A stretch of DNA of 44,243 nucleotides from an uncultured Saprospiraceae bacterium (GCA_938010785.1 CALLVC010000202.1:1-44243); one strand, 5' to 3'. Counted from the stretch's first letter, positions 25,814-35,506 are shown. The notes: a model not told the origin generated them from the sequence alone. A program made the numbers and translations.

Positions 25814-25895
25814 AGAACATCCTGCAAATTCAAGGCATTTTTACTGAAATGACTAAAATTTTGCTATTAAAATCACTACATAAATTTATCTGTAC

Positions 25896-26325
25896 CCGTC
25901 GAATGAATTCGTCGGTACTTTAAGGCAAACTATTGAGAACTAATGGTTCTTCTTAATGCTTGATATTTAATTTCTTTTACTACAATATTAGAAGACGCTA
26001 ACGTTAAAATCGACTTAGTTCGATAAGTACTTGGAATTAATAGATTTTCCAAGTAGGTTTACTGTTTTAGGGTATGGAGGCGTCGGTATAAAAGTAAAAA
26101 ATAAAATAATTTCAAAAAAAATACTGCTTTCAACTTCAATACATACTGCTAACAAACTTCTAAAAATCCAAATAAAATTTCTAGAATCAATCTTAGTACC
26201 TCATTATTTGGAGGTATATACCTATACCTCTTTTAAATAAAAATATTTTAACAAAGTGCAAATAAACAAACTTCAAATTCTTCTCAGAATTTAATTAGAA
26301 CTTTATATTAAAATAAATCAAAAAA
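25896..26325. other. 430-base region without a supported gene
   Basis: Contains the inverted GTACCGACGAATTC word (25905-25918). The minus strand is open for about 42 codons from 26043 down to an in-frame stop near 25929 (TYLENLLIPSTYRTKSILTL...), which looks protein-like but is unrecognised; it may be another gene remnant. A 69-codon plus-strand frame (26031-26240) has poor codon quality and is rejected. Confidence 0.35.
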
Positions 26326-26685
26326 ATGAATTTAAATAGCCCATCAAGAATGATATTTAACAATATCAAAATCAGTTCTAGTAAGCAAGTTAATGCCTTT
26401 GATATATTCTTAACTCAAAATGCTATCTTATTAGATGTTCGAACACTTCAAGAGTTTGCGCGAACCAAAATAGCAGGAGCGAAACATATTGCTTTAGAAG
26501 AATTAGCCGACCAAATTGATTTAATCAAATCATGGAATGCGCCTATTATCACCTATTGTAGTAATGGAAGCAAAAGCCAAGCCGCTGCTCAGCTATTGAA
26601 AGACGAAAATATTCAAGCGATTGATGGCGGAGGTAGAATAGAGTTAATCAAATTGCTGCAAAAAAAGGAAGCTAGTCTGAATTAA
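26326..26685 (+). CDS. Single-domain rhodanese
   Basis: 119 residues: one rhodanese domain with the substrate strand ILLDVRTLQEF (residues 33-43) and the active-site loop YCSNGSKS (Cys78). Rhodaneses move sulfane sulfur as a cysteine persulfide. No signal peptide. It is the only apparently intact gene in the 25-28 kb graveyard and has AT-rich surroundings without a clear terminator. It is complete in length, so probably active. Confidence 0.85.
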   Translation: MNLNSPSRMIFNNIKISSSKQVNAFDIFLTQNAILLDVRTLQEFARTKIAGAKHIALEELADQIDLIKSWNAPIITYCSNGSKSQAAAQLLKDENIQAIDGGGRIELIKLLQKKEASLN

Positions 26686-26785
26686 TATCTAGCAAATTTC
26701 TAAAAACTTTATTGGTTTAATTTGAAAAATAGGAATTTTTGCATTATGCTAGAAGTATTGAGATTATATAAAAGTCTACGCTAAT

Positions 26786-26960
26786 TTATGCCCCTTTAAC
26801 TTTATCAATTATACGCAAAGCATCCTCATGCATAATATTACCTCGCCAAGCAACATATTGGTCAGGGCAAACCAAAATCAATTTCTTTTCATAAATATTA
26901 GCTGCATGTTCCTCTCTAATATCTAAAATTATTAAGGGGAAACTCTGTTTTTCAGCTGCT
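26786..26960 (-). pseudogene. C-terminal fragment of a FAD-dependent monooxygenase
   Basis: Minus-strand reading gives about 50 residues with LILVCPDQYVAWRG and a TAA stop at 26786-26788. (L)VRPDxxVAWRG is the conserved C-terminal end of PheA/TfdB/MhpA-type aromatic hydroxylases; here the usual Arg is Cys. Upstream of about 26960 the frame is lost. A plus-strand reading from about 26950 to 27047 (NGFGMNKAINEPMKV... to TGA) overlaps its end and may be the tail of yet another lost gene. Confidence 0.7.
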
Positions 26961-27053
26961 TAATGGGTTTGGTATGAATAAAGCTATTAATGAACCTATG
27001 AAAGTAACAACTGAAAATATTGGGGAATATATTGGAGTATGAGGAAAACGAAT

Positions 27054-27395
27054 TTAAATTAACCTCTCATATATTTCTTCCAAATTCAACTCATCCTCCA
27101 TTTCTTTCTGCAACTGAATTAAATCTTTAAAAAGACTTCGTACTTTTTCTTTTTGCTTTGGACCCTCCGCTAAATTTTCTATCTCATCAGGATCATTTTG
27201 CAAATCAAATAATAGCAATTTTTTGATTTTAGGATAAACAATTAACTTAAATCCATCTTTACGAATCATCCGCTGCAAGTTAATATAAGCTCCATATATT
27301 TCTTTATAATTTCCTTCTTTTTGAGTCCCTTTTGCCTGTGCCAAAAAGCTATTAAAATCTACGTATTTAGGCTTATCAATTTGAGCATCTAGATG
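27054..27395 (-). pseudogene. C-terminal fragment of a sulfatase
   Basis: Reads [20 protein letters not shown], then RMIRKDGFKLIVYPKIKKLL and FDLQNDPDEIENLA: the C-terminal subdomain of arylsulfatases (FNS, 'R-x-x-x-YKLI', 'LYDLxxDPxExxNLA'). Residues before 27395 are missing and the reading collides with the histidine-kinase fragment on the other strand. The matching N-terminal piece at 25.2-25.5 kb lies on the wrong side to be the same gene, so this is a second sulfatase or a rearrangement. Confidence 0.8.
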
Positions 27396-27803
27396 GCTGA
27401 TAATTGCATAGAGGAAAATAGTGAAGAGGTTTTTTGGAAGTTTTCTGTCAAGGATAATGGGATTGGAATAAACCCAAAATATACGGATAAAATTTTTGGA
27501 ATATTCAAAAGATTACATAACAAAAGAGATTATGAAGGAACAGGTATCGGCCTCTCTCTTTGTCAAAAAATTATTTTTAGACACCAAGGTAATATTTGGA
27601 TAGAATCTGAATTAAGAAAAGGAAGCACTTTCTTTTTCACCATAAAAAAAACCTTGAACAATTTTATGATTACAGCCAATCAAACAAAAAAGCATCAAAA
27701 AAATAAAAAAGATTGGGTGATATTTTTCGTAGCACATATATCGAATATAAAAAGAAAATTCACAGAAAATCAATCCATTATAAATATTTTTTATCACAAA
27801 TGA
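27393..27803 (+). pseudogene. Histidine-kinase ATPase-domain fragment
   Basis: Contains the end of an HATPase_c domain: G1 box DNGIGI, F box (KIFGIFKRL), G2 box [13 protein letters not shown] and the final GSTFFFTI strand. The sensor, dimerisation (H) and N boxes are absent, and the reading begins abruptly at the sulfatase junction, so it cannot be a working kinase. From about 27660 the frame continues as a Lys/Asn-rich tail with no homology. Confidence 0.85.
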
Positions 27804-28045
27804 AAAAATTACTCAAGTCAATTTTTAAAAAATTCCTTGTGGCTGTAATGTCACCCTAAGGTAAAAAACATTTCTTATTATTTTTCAAAGGCTAAAATTA
27901 TAACTATTTATCAAGTCTATTAGTAATGTTCTCAGTAAATAAGACAATGGAATTTTAAAAATATAACATTTAAATACTCTTTCCTAAAAATACCTGAGTG
28001 TCACATATTTCTTTACCAAAACAAGAATCAACACAACTTTGTCCT

Positions 28046-28126
28046 TATCTTTGAAGTGTCTTTTATCATCGGGGGGTAGATAAAAGACATTTGGGGGCAA
28101 ACTTCGGTTTGTTCCCATTTTTTTTT
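28046..28126 (+). ncRNA. Candidate small structured RNA
   Basis: TATCTTTG at 28046-28053 is a good -7 box. Right after it come a 10-bp perfect stem (28058-28067 with 28079-28088, loop with six Gs), a GGGGG run, and a hairpin 28095-28102/28107-28116 with a TTCG loop followed by T9 (28118-28126). Promoter, two hairpins and T-tract would make an RNA of roughly 65 bases. A -33 box is not convincing and there is no gene nearby on this strand. It could instead be a leader whose product continues past the T-tract. Confidence 0.4.
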
Positions 28127-28493
28127 AGGTGTATTTCCCGGAGTAGAATCTTCTGAGCCATTCATTAGCTCTAGGTAGTGCGGTCTTAAATTTCCAATTG
28201 CTTGGCCATTTAAAGGGTAGATTGATTCATTGCATCTTTTTAGAAATAGTAACTATTGGTTAGTCAACGTTGAAATGACGAGTGTAAGTTTGAGTGAATT
28301 TTGAGACTGACCAAGGCAAAAAACGCAGACATAGCCGTAGCTATGGCGAGCCTGCCTGCCGGCAGAGGCAGGTTTTTTTAACGCAGGGTTTGAGGTTCAA
28401 AAATGAAAAACCCATTTCACTTAAAAGCAAAATGGGTTTTAGGATGCACTTATCATTTCTTATTAAAAAATGATACTGCTGAATAATTATAAT
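28127..28493. repeat. Spacer with hairpin repeat (CCTGCCTGCCGGC type)
   Basis: 28294-28404 can fold: outer arms GAATTTTGAGACTGACC and TTTGAGGTTC-AAAAATG, an inner CATAGC-CGTA-GCTATG hairpin (28330-28345) and CCTGCCTGCC paired with GGCAGAGGCAGG (28351-28372) followed by T7. The last stem with its T-run could end the RNA that starts near 28060. No ORF. Confidence 0.55.
28406..28440 (-). terminator. Terminator after the class II aldolase gene
   Basis: 11-bp stem AAAACCCATTT with AAATGGGTTTT (28407-28417 with 28430-28440); on the minus strand it is followed by a U-rich run. It lies 54 bases beyond the stop codon of the aldolase. Confidence 0.8.
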
Positions 28494-29312
28494 TTATATT
28501 ACCAAAGCTGGTTCAGGTACTTCAATATCCATGAAATCGGGTTGTTCATGCACGATATCTTGCCACATTGGAGAAAAACTAAAATGTCCAGCTAAAGGAA
28601 AACCAACTTCATAATTTCTAGTTTTCAAAGCAACCTCATGGCTAATTTTTATAGGTTCATCTTTACAAGCGTTCGCCAGTAATTGGGATTGACAAGTACG
28701 CTCCATCGTTACAAACCAGAAAATGCATTCTTCAATACTATGTCCAACCGTTAGCAAGCCATGGTTTTTAAGAATAACGGCTTTTTTATCTCCCAAAGCT
28801 AAACCAATCTGGTCTCCTTCGCTCAAATCTCCTACGACTCCAGTGTAATCATCATATAAGCCATGGTCTTCATAAAAAATACAAGAATCTTGCGTCAAAG
28901 GGTCTAATAATTTGCCAAAAGCAGACCAAGTCTTACCGTATACAGAATGCGTATGTGCCGCTGCAATCACGTCTGGTCTAGCTTTATGGATAGCCGCATG
29001 AATAGCGAATGCCGCATTATTTAAGAGGGTATGTTTACCAGCAACTACTTTTCCTTCTTCGTTGACCAAAATAAGGTCAGACATTTTCAGTCTTTTAAAG
29101 GAAACGCCGAATGGGTTCACCCAAAAACAATCTGTATGTTCTGGGTCTCTACAGGTAATATGTCCTGCCACCCCTTCAGAAAAACCAAATTTTCCACAGA
29201 TTCGATAAGCTCCTGCTAAAACCTTTTTCAAGTGATGTCTCTTTTGCTCCAGACTATCAAATTTAGGATAAGCAATCATTTTTTCAATGCCAGGTGGGTT
29301 TTGTACAGCCAT
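28494..29312 (-). CDS. Class II aldolase/adducin family protein
   Basis: 272 residues. The zinc site is visible: His120 and His122 in AAAHTHSVYG and the third His in LKNHGLLTVG (about 183), with the glycine-rich EGVAGHITCRDPEH at 46-59. Relatives include fuculose-1-phosphate and ribulose-5-phosphate aldolases/epimerases and, outside enzymes, adducin. Length and insertions (FYEDHGLYDDYTGVV) match the poorly defined adducin-like group rather than FucA. It lies 58 bases downstream of a broken DUF1330 gene on the same strand. Confidence 0.85.
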   Translation of the reverse strand: MAVQNPPGIEKMIAYPKFDSLEQKRHHLKKVLAGAYRICGKFGFSEGVAGHITCRDPEHTDCFWVNPFGVSFKRLKMSDLILVNEEGKVVAGKHTLLNNAAFAIHAAIHKARPDVIAAAHTHSVYGKTWSAFGKLLDPLTQDSCIFYEDHGLYDDYTGVVGDLSEGDQIGLALGDKKAVILKNHGLLTVGHSIEECIFWFVTMERTCQSQLLANACKDEPIKISHEVALKTRNYEVGFPLAGHFSFSPMWQDIVHEQPDFMDIEVPEPALVI

Positions 29313-29369
29313 TTTATTTGTTTTTTTTGTGATTAAGTTTATAAATTTAGTTAGGTTTTGTCTCTTTCC

Positions 29370-29671
29370 TTATTTCGCAGGAATGATGAAAACATTTCCT
29401 CCTGTCGATAATTCATTAATCCGTATTGCTGCCAAAGGAGCATATTCTTCAGAATTGATACAAGCATGCGCTAATTCCTCTGAAAGGAACTTTATTAGAA
29501 CGGTCCAATTGCCAAAACGTTCCCCTTCTATCACCTCGGCTTTGGTTGTTCCTGATAAGACCTCGCCTTGAAATTTGGGCAGTATCTCATTAAATTTCAG
29601 CGCATATTGTTCAAATTTTTTTTATAATCTTTTACTGCTATTTGTGCAATTACGTATACTTCTTTGCTCAT
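29370..29671 (-). pseudogene. DUF1330 gene with one-base frameshift in an A8 tract
   Basis: From ATG 29671 the minus strand reads MSKEVYVIAQIAVKDYKKN and then meets a stop. Shifting frame within the run of eight As (plus-strand T8 at 29616-29623) gives FEQYALKFNEILPKFQGEVL, EVIEGERFGNWTVLI and a normal end at TAA 29370, together a typical DUF1330 protein of about 100 residues. The total of 302 bases is one short of a full frame, so a single A is missing (A9 would restore DYKKKFEQ). Possible causes are an assembly error, a recent null, or slippage-based expression. Confidence 0.8.
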
Positions 29672-29730
29672 AAAATTAGTCAATTTTAGCCTAAATTTAC
29701 AAAAATAAATGACTTGGAAATTGATTTAAT

Positions 29731-29855
29731 ATGCCTCGTAGCCTTCGGCTACTCGGCAGAGGGATTTTAAGGGTGGGAATTTTTGGATTTTCCCATGGAA
29801 AAATCAAAAAATTCCCACCCTTAAAATCCCCTAGTCGAGCTCGCGAAGCGAGCGA
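29731..29855. repeat. Large palindrome flanked by two small hairpins
   Basis: 36-bp arms (29760-29795 with 29796-29831, about 33 of 36 matching) meet at CCATGG with no loop. The flanks are GTAGCC-TTC-GGCTAC (738-752 in the 29-kb line) and GCTCGC-GAA-GCGAGC (29839-29853). The arm sequence GGGATTTTAAGGGTGGGAAT recurs in degenerate form at 2927 and, shorter, at 25645 and 37164. It may extrude as a cruciform. No ORF. Confidence 0.85.
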
Positions 29856-30054
29856 AACAAAACTCACAACAATTTTTGTTATACAATATTCAATCATAAA
29901 AAAAATAAGTATCATAATAAAAAACATTTACGTTAGCAAATTAAAAATTTCCTAAAACTTAACATTCCCCTTAATTAATTTGATACTTTGCAGTGATAAA
30001 AGAAGTTGTATTGAATGGAATTAAATGAATAATATGTTGTTAAAAGAAGAAAGG

Positions 30055-30100
30055 ATTCAAGAGTATCTCTTTCTTTAGCCTGACGAATATGGTCTCCAGA
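30055..30100. repeat. Partial copy of the element upstream of the monooxygenase
   Basis: GAGTATCTC, then TTAGCCTGACG and ATATGGTCT, in the same order and close spacing as at 1141-1190. Only this half is present. It lies in the 495-base spacer between the DUF1330 remnant and the EI24 gene, which holds no gene. Confidence 0.65.
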
Positions 30101-30166
30101 CTAGAAATATCGACAATTTATTGGTTTTAAAATTGGTATAAAAACCTAATTCAATGCAAAATTAGG

Positions 30167-30928
30167 CTAGACATATCCCTCAGACAAAGAAGGCTTTAAT
30201 TCCAATCGTTTGGTCGTTTCAATCGTTGCCGCAACCGCTGCTAGTGGTGGAGCAATCAAAAAGCCGATTCCAATCGCTAATAAGCCCATAAAAACTAGAC
30301 CATTTCCAAATGCTAAACTTTTATTCCCTTTAACAAAACGAATACTATTTCGGACATTAGCATGTCGTTCTAAAGTATAGTCTATATTCCCAAAACCAGC
30401 ATAAAAAGATTGTACCCCAAAGATTAAAAATGGAGCAAAAGGGCTAAAAATTGGAATCAATCCAGCAATTAATAATAAAAGAATATAGAAGGTTTCTCGA
30501 ATAATATTTCTAAAGGCAATCCGCAATCCTCGCAATAAATCTTTTACCATTTGGGTCATCGAAAATTGAATAGTCGTCGTTTTACCTAATAAATGATTTT
30601 CCACCTTTTCAGATAATGGACTCATAAAAGGTGCACTCAATAAAATGATTAAGTGCTTATAGAGCATTAAGCCCAAAGCAATCATCAAGACCCCACTAAA
30701 GACCGTCCCAATACGTTCGACTATGGATGCACCCAATTCCCATGGATACCAAGCAATCAGTTGTTGCCCCATATCATCCGATAAATTCCACGCAGCAGTT
30801 CCGATAATAGCTGCTAAAAATAAACTCAATAAGGCAGGGATAAGCACATATCCCCACAATCCTAATTTTGAAATGAGTCGAAGTGCTTTTCCGTAAGCGG
30901 TGATACCATTGGATATTCCTTTAAACAT
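30167..30928 (-). CDS. EI24/CysZ-like membrane protein
   Basis: 253 residues with four to five hydrophobic segments (about 22-48, 75-95, 140-170, 205-240). The N-terminal GISNGITAYGKALRLI, the central LLSAPFMSPLSEKVENHLLG and the FGVQSFYAGFGNIDYTLERH segment fit the EI24/CysZ family. CysZ moves sulfate in Gammaproteobacteria, but in Bacteroidota the family has no proven substrate. Single gene, divergent from groES. Confidence 0.8.
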   Translation of the reverse strand: MFKGISNGITAYGKALRLISKLGLWGYVLIPALLSLFLAAIIGTAAWNLSDDMGQQLIAWYPWELGASIVERIGTVFSGVLMIALGLMLYKHLIILLSAPFMSPLSEKVENHLLGKTTTIQFSMTQMVKDLLRGLRIAFRNIIRETFYILLLLIAGLIPIFSPFAPFLIFGVQSFYAGFGNIDYTLERHANVRNSIRFVKGNKSLAFGNGLVFMGLLAIGIGFLIAPPLAAVAATIETTKRLELKPSLSEGYV

Positions 30929-31394
30929 ATTTTTTTTGATGGTAAAATAGGTATCTATTAAAAGATTAGTCTATTTTTATCGCTCAATATACTGATAAAA
31001 CCGTCCAAAGCCATCAAAAATCAACTCGGTCATCTATTTTTTATGCTAGGACACTCTAAATTTACACTCAAAGCCTTAAAAAAGACCTTCTAAAGGGTTA
31101 TTCTTTCCACAATAAACTTTTCTTAACACTTCTTTAACAAATAATTATCCCCTTTCAGCTATTTTTGCGACCTCTCAAAGCAGTTTTGAGAGATTCTGAC
31201 ATAATTTCCGTCCATTACTGACACATTTTCATCAAAATTTAACAATTTCGGCAAAAATGGCGGATTTAGTGGCATGGTACAGAAGTTGATGACAGAATGA
31301 AAGACTTAACATTTTCAAAAGAGGCAATTTACAATAAATCCTCTTTTAAAATCCTAAATAATTTTTTTTAACCTTACTTAAAGTTTAAACTACA
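30929..31394. other. 466-base divergent spacer upstream of groES
   Basis: Contains the candidate groESL promoter and palindrome (see separate entry) and two CTGACA words, 31196-31201 and 31218-31223, 22 bases apart. No CIRCE (TTAGCACTC-N9-GAGTGCTAA) is present. Predicted leader of groES about 220 bases. No ORF. Confidence 0.5.
31160..31192 (+). promoter_or_regulatory. groESL -7 box with palindromic operator candidate
   Basis: TATTTTTG at 31160-31167 fits TAnnTTTG. The predicted first transcribed base is about 31174, and the perfect palindrome CTCTCAAA-N5-TTTGAGAG (31172-31179, 31185-31192) sits exactly there. This placement is what a repressor site would need. The -33 region (TTTAAC, about 31133) is weak. 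Confidence 0.5.
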
Positions 31395-31658
31395 ATGAAG
31401 CCTATTAATGATCGCGTAGTTGTAAAACCAGCACCCGCTGATACAAAAACTAAGGGTGGCATCATCATTCCTGATACTGCAAAAGAAAAGCCGCAAAGAG
31501 GCGAAATCGTAGCAGTCGGACCTGGTAAAGACGGAAACAAAATGACTGTTTCTAAAGGAGATATCGTTCTTTATGGCAAATATGCTGGACAAGAATTGAA
31601 TTACGAAGGTGAGGATTACCTCATCATGAGAGAAGATGACATTTTAGTTATTCTTTAA
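31395..31658 (+). CDS. groES: Co-chaperonin GroES
   Basis: 87 residues. Begins [29 protein letters not shown], containing the mobile loop that docks on GroEL, and ends [17 protein letters not shown]. Forms the heptameric lid of the GroEL folding chamber. First gene of a two-gene unit; the gap to groEL is 186 bases, longer than usual, and is filled by inverted ACGGTNN/ACCGTNN arrays. Confidence 0.97.
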   Translation: MKPINDRVVVKPAPADTKTKGGIIIPDTAKEKPQRGEIVAVGPGKDGNKMTVSKGDIVLYGKYAGQELNYEGEDYLIMREDDILVIL

Positions 31659-31659
31659 A

Positions 31660-31820
31660 GACGGTATCCGGTGTACGACACGGTGTACGGTATTAAAGTA
31701 CGCTGTTACATTTTCACCAGTTTACCGAGGTTCCTGAGTTTAGGTTTCCTTAAAAACCCAACTCTCCCAATTTCTATTTGGTTGGCCGTCAACCGTATAC
31801 CGTTGACCGTAAACCGTATT
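31660..31820. repeat. Inverted heptad arrays between groES and groEL
   Basis: The left arm (31660-31694) has ACGGTAT/ACGGTGT-type heptads and the right arm (31784-31820) ACCGTAT, ACCGTTG, ACCGTAA; the arms are complementary over about 35 bases across a 90-base loop. It starts one base after the groES stop and ends 25 bases before groEL. Confidence 0.8.
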
Positions 31821-31838
31821 TTTAAACAAAAAAAGTAA

Positions 31839-33488
<1,650 letters not shown>

Positions 33489-33489
33489 A

Positions 33490-33518
33490 ATTAGTTTTTA
33501 GTGGTGAGTTGTAAATCA
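33490..33518. repeat. TTAGTGG-type heptad array after groEL
   Basis: TTAGTTT, TTAGTGG, TGAGTTG, TAAATCA follow the groEL stop at once with a 7-base period, like the array after etfA. Confidence 0.6.
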
Positions 33519-33551
33519 GTTTTATCATTCATTGCTGAATCTATAAAAAAT

Positions 33552-33586
33552 AAAGGCCTTCTCGGAGTGATTCGGGAAGGCTTTTT
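33552..33586 (+). terminator. Terminator after groEL
   Basis: Stem AAGGCCTTC with GAAGGCTT (33552-33561 with 33576-33583, one bulge), then T5. Confidence 0.8.
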
Positions 33587-33641
33587 GTTGTAATATATTG
33601 CAATTTAAGTTGGTGATAGAAAGTGTCACCCTTTTGATTTT

Positions 33642-34733
33642 CTACAAATTCTTTACTTCCAAATAAATCGCTAAGTGGTCACTAAACCCACCAAAATATT
33701 GGTCTCCACCATAAGTTCTATCTGGTCTCGGTCCATCTGTTGGATGGTCAAATAAAACCATTGGGTCATTATACACATTATAACCGACGACCTTCATTTT
33801 GCCTGTATCATCTAATAGTTGTCCAGATACCACGGCTTGGTCAATCATTTGCCAGCCATCAAAGAAATAACTTCCGACATTGGGGTCCGTTATTACTGTT
33901 GAATAATTGTATAATTGATTGTCCGCAGATGTAGGACTTGAAGTGTTCGCCTCTAAAACTTGAGTCATACTTACATTCGTAGGCTCATCATTAAAATCTC
34001 CAATAGCAATGATATTTGCAAAAGGCTCATTTTCCAAAAGGTCATCGATTTCTTGTCTTAATATGGAAGCAGCATATTCTCTTTTCAGCGTGGTCTCTGC
34101 TACCCCTCCGCTCCGTGACGGCCAATGATTCACATATATATATAGAATTTCTCCCTCATAAGTCCCTTTAACCAAAAGTATATCTCTAGTCGTACTAAAT
34201 TGGGAGACACTTTGGGGTAAAGACACCTCAATTGCTTCTGAGGATAAAACACTAAAAGCGGCCTTTTTAAAAATTAGTGCATTATCAATTCCTCTAAAAT
34301 CTGGTGAATTGAAATGCACAATACCATAATCTTCATTTTTTAAAAGTTCGGAATCCACTAAATCTTCTAAAACTGTTTTATTTTCTACTTCAGAAAACGC
34401 CATCAAAACGGGAAATTCAATTCCTTGCATTACCAAACCGATATTGGTAATCTTTGCTTGATACCGCTCCATCGTCCATTCCTTGGCAGCATTCGGTAAG
34501 AATTCATCGTCTTTCTCATTATTGGGGTCATCAATTGTATCAAAAAAATTCTCTACATTATAGTAGCCTATCCTAAAATCACCTTCTTCTTGCAAAAAAG
34601 GAGTCTCGGTCGCAGTAGGCGGCGTTTCGGTCGATGGATTTGGGGTAATAGTTGGCGTTTCTTCTTTTTCACAACTAGTAAAAAAAAGTAAGCAAAAAAC
34701 TAAATGGAAGCCGAGTAGGTGACGAATATTCAT
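33642..34733 (-). CDS. Lipoprotein of the endonuclease/exonuclease/phosphatase family
   Basis: 363 residues from ATG 34733 (MNIRHLLGFHLVFCLLFFTSC), a signal peptide with lipobox FTSC, so a lipid-anchored periplasmic or outer-membrane protein. A Thr/Pro-rich linker (about 24-48) precedes an EEP domain: RIGYYNVENFF, metal-binding Glu in AFSEVEN, VNHWPSR, GDFNDEP and the final GFSDHLAI His. These hydrolyse phosphodiesters (DNA/RNA or lipids). An ATG 7 codons upstream (34754) would weaken the signal peptide. Probably a nuclease for phosphate or nucleotide scavenging (inference). Confidence 0.87.
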   Translation of the reverse strand: MNIRHLLGFHLVFCLLFFTSCEKEETPTITPNPSTETPPTATETPFLQEEGDFRIGYYNVENFFDTIDDPNNEKDDEFLPNAAKEWTMERYQAKITNIGLVMQGIEFPVLMAFSEVENKTVLEDLVDSELLKNEDYGIVHFNSPDFRGIDNALIFKKAAFSVLSSEAIEVSLPQSVSQFSTTRDILLVKGTYEGEILYIYVNHWPSRSGGVAETTLKREYAASILRQEIDDLLENEPFANIIAIGDFNDEPTNVSMTQVLEANTSSPTSADNQLYNYSTVITDPNVGSYFFDGWQMIDQAVVSGQLLDDTGKMKVVGYNVYNDPMVLFDHPTDGPRPDRTYGGDQYFGGFSDHLAIYLEVKNL

Positions 34734-34883
34734 TTTTGTGTATAAATTTTTCAAAGAGTGCTTCTCTGAGAACTAAGTAAAGAAAAAAATTGGGGGGTCA
34801 TAGGAATTTTATCTCCCCGTTTAAACTTTAGAATGTAGAAATTAATTATATTTTATTTAATAAAACAATCAAATTGTCAGTTT

Positions 34884-35393
34884 TTAGCGATTCCCTCTAA
34901 AGTACTTGTAAAGCAATTGTACCATAAACGTGTGGGAGACAAAAATTAACGGAATAAAAGTAGTCAAAACTGCAAATAATCTGGCATCTAAAGTATCGAC
35001 TTGAGAAACAAACTGGGGCACATCATACAAGGTAGCAATCAATAAATCTAAAAGTCCAACTACATTTAACAACACTACAAATAACATCGCTCCTTTCCAT
35101 TTTTTATGTAGAAACATCAAAGACAACATGCTTAATACAGAACAAGCCACATCAAATAGTGTCAATCTTAGCACATCGCTAAAAGGTAAAATTTCACCAA
35201 TGGATGTCAATCCCGGTATCATTAAAGAAATAGAAATATATCTAAAAAGATGAATACAGATGAAAGGCATAATCAATTTTTCAATCGGCCATTCTTTAAA
35301 GTTTTCTAAATAAACAGTAGCTATTAAAAATCGCCAGCTAATGGTACCCATAATAAAAGACAAAGGTACTAGCATCCCATAGTTGAAGTCCAT
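34884..35393 (-). CDS. Membrane protein of unknown function
   Basis: 169 residues with about five hydrophobic segments (6-28, 42-62, 72-95, 102-125, 138-160). The charged loops HKKWKG and RGNR put the C-terminus inside. No family recognised. Single gene between the lipoprotein nuclease and a divergent SDR gene. Confidence 0.65.
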   Translation of the reverse strand: MDFNYGMLVPLSFIMGTISWRFLIATVYLENFKEWPIEKLIMPFICIHLFRYISISLMIPGLTSIGEILPFSDVLRLTLFDVACSVLSMLSLMFLHKKWKGAMLFVVLLNVVGLLDLLIATLYDVPQFVSQVDTLDARLFAVLTTFIPLIFVSHTFMVQLLYKYFRGNR

Positions 35394-35412
35394 AATTCAT
35401 TTTGAAGATTCT

Positions 35413-35506
35413 AATGCAGTGAGCAATTGGCAGTAGAAAATTAGTGCTGTTACTTTAAGGTTAAGCACTTAAAATCTACCAATTATTTCCTACTTCCTGC
35501 ACCAGT
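35413..35506. repeat. Inverted heptad arrays upstream of the membrane protein gene
   Basis: Left arm 35413-35451 (GCAGTGA, GCAATTG, GCAGTAG words), right arm 35464-35506 (CTACCAA, CTACTTC, CTGCACC), each in 7-base phase and partly complementary. It begins 19 bases before the start codon of the minus-strand gene, in a 263-base divergent spacer. Confidence 0.65.

Larger units (their letters stand above)
25500..25895. mobile_element. 396-bp MITE-like element bounded by perfect 12-bp inverted repeats
   Basis: GTACAGATAAAT at 25500-25511 and its exact complement at 25884-25895 bound an ORF-free segment. The left boundary coincides with the end of recognisable sulfatase sequence. It contains a palindrome of the GGGTGGAA family (25633-25690) and a second MITE (25685-25813). 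No target-site duplication is obvious. Confidence 0.55.

Noticed and set aside
26031-26240. 69-codon plus-strand frame
   Set aside because: Ile/Lys-rich translation of AT-rich spacer, no homology or signal, inside the remnant region.
29697-29955. Frames on both strands across 29.7-29.95 kb
   Set aside because: They translate the large palindrome; the mirror-like reading on the two strands is a result of the inverted repeat.
31080-31394. CIRCE element upstream of groES
   Set aside because: Looked for TTAGCACTC-N9-GAGTGCTAA; not present.
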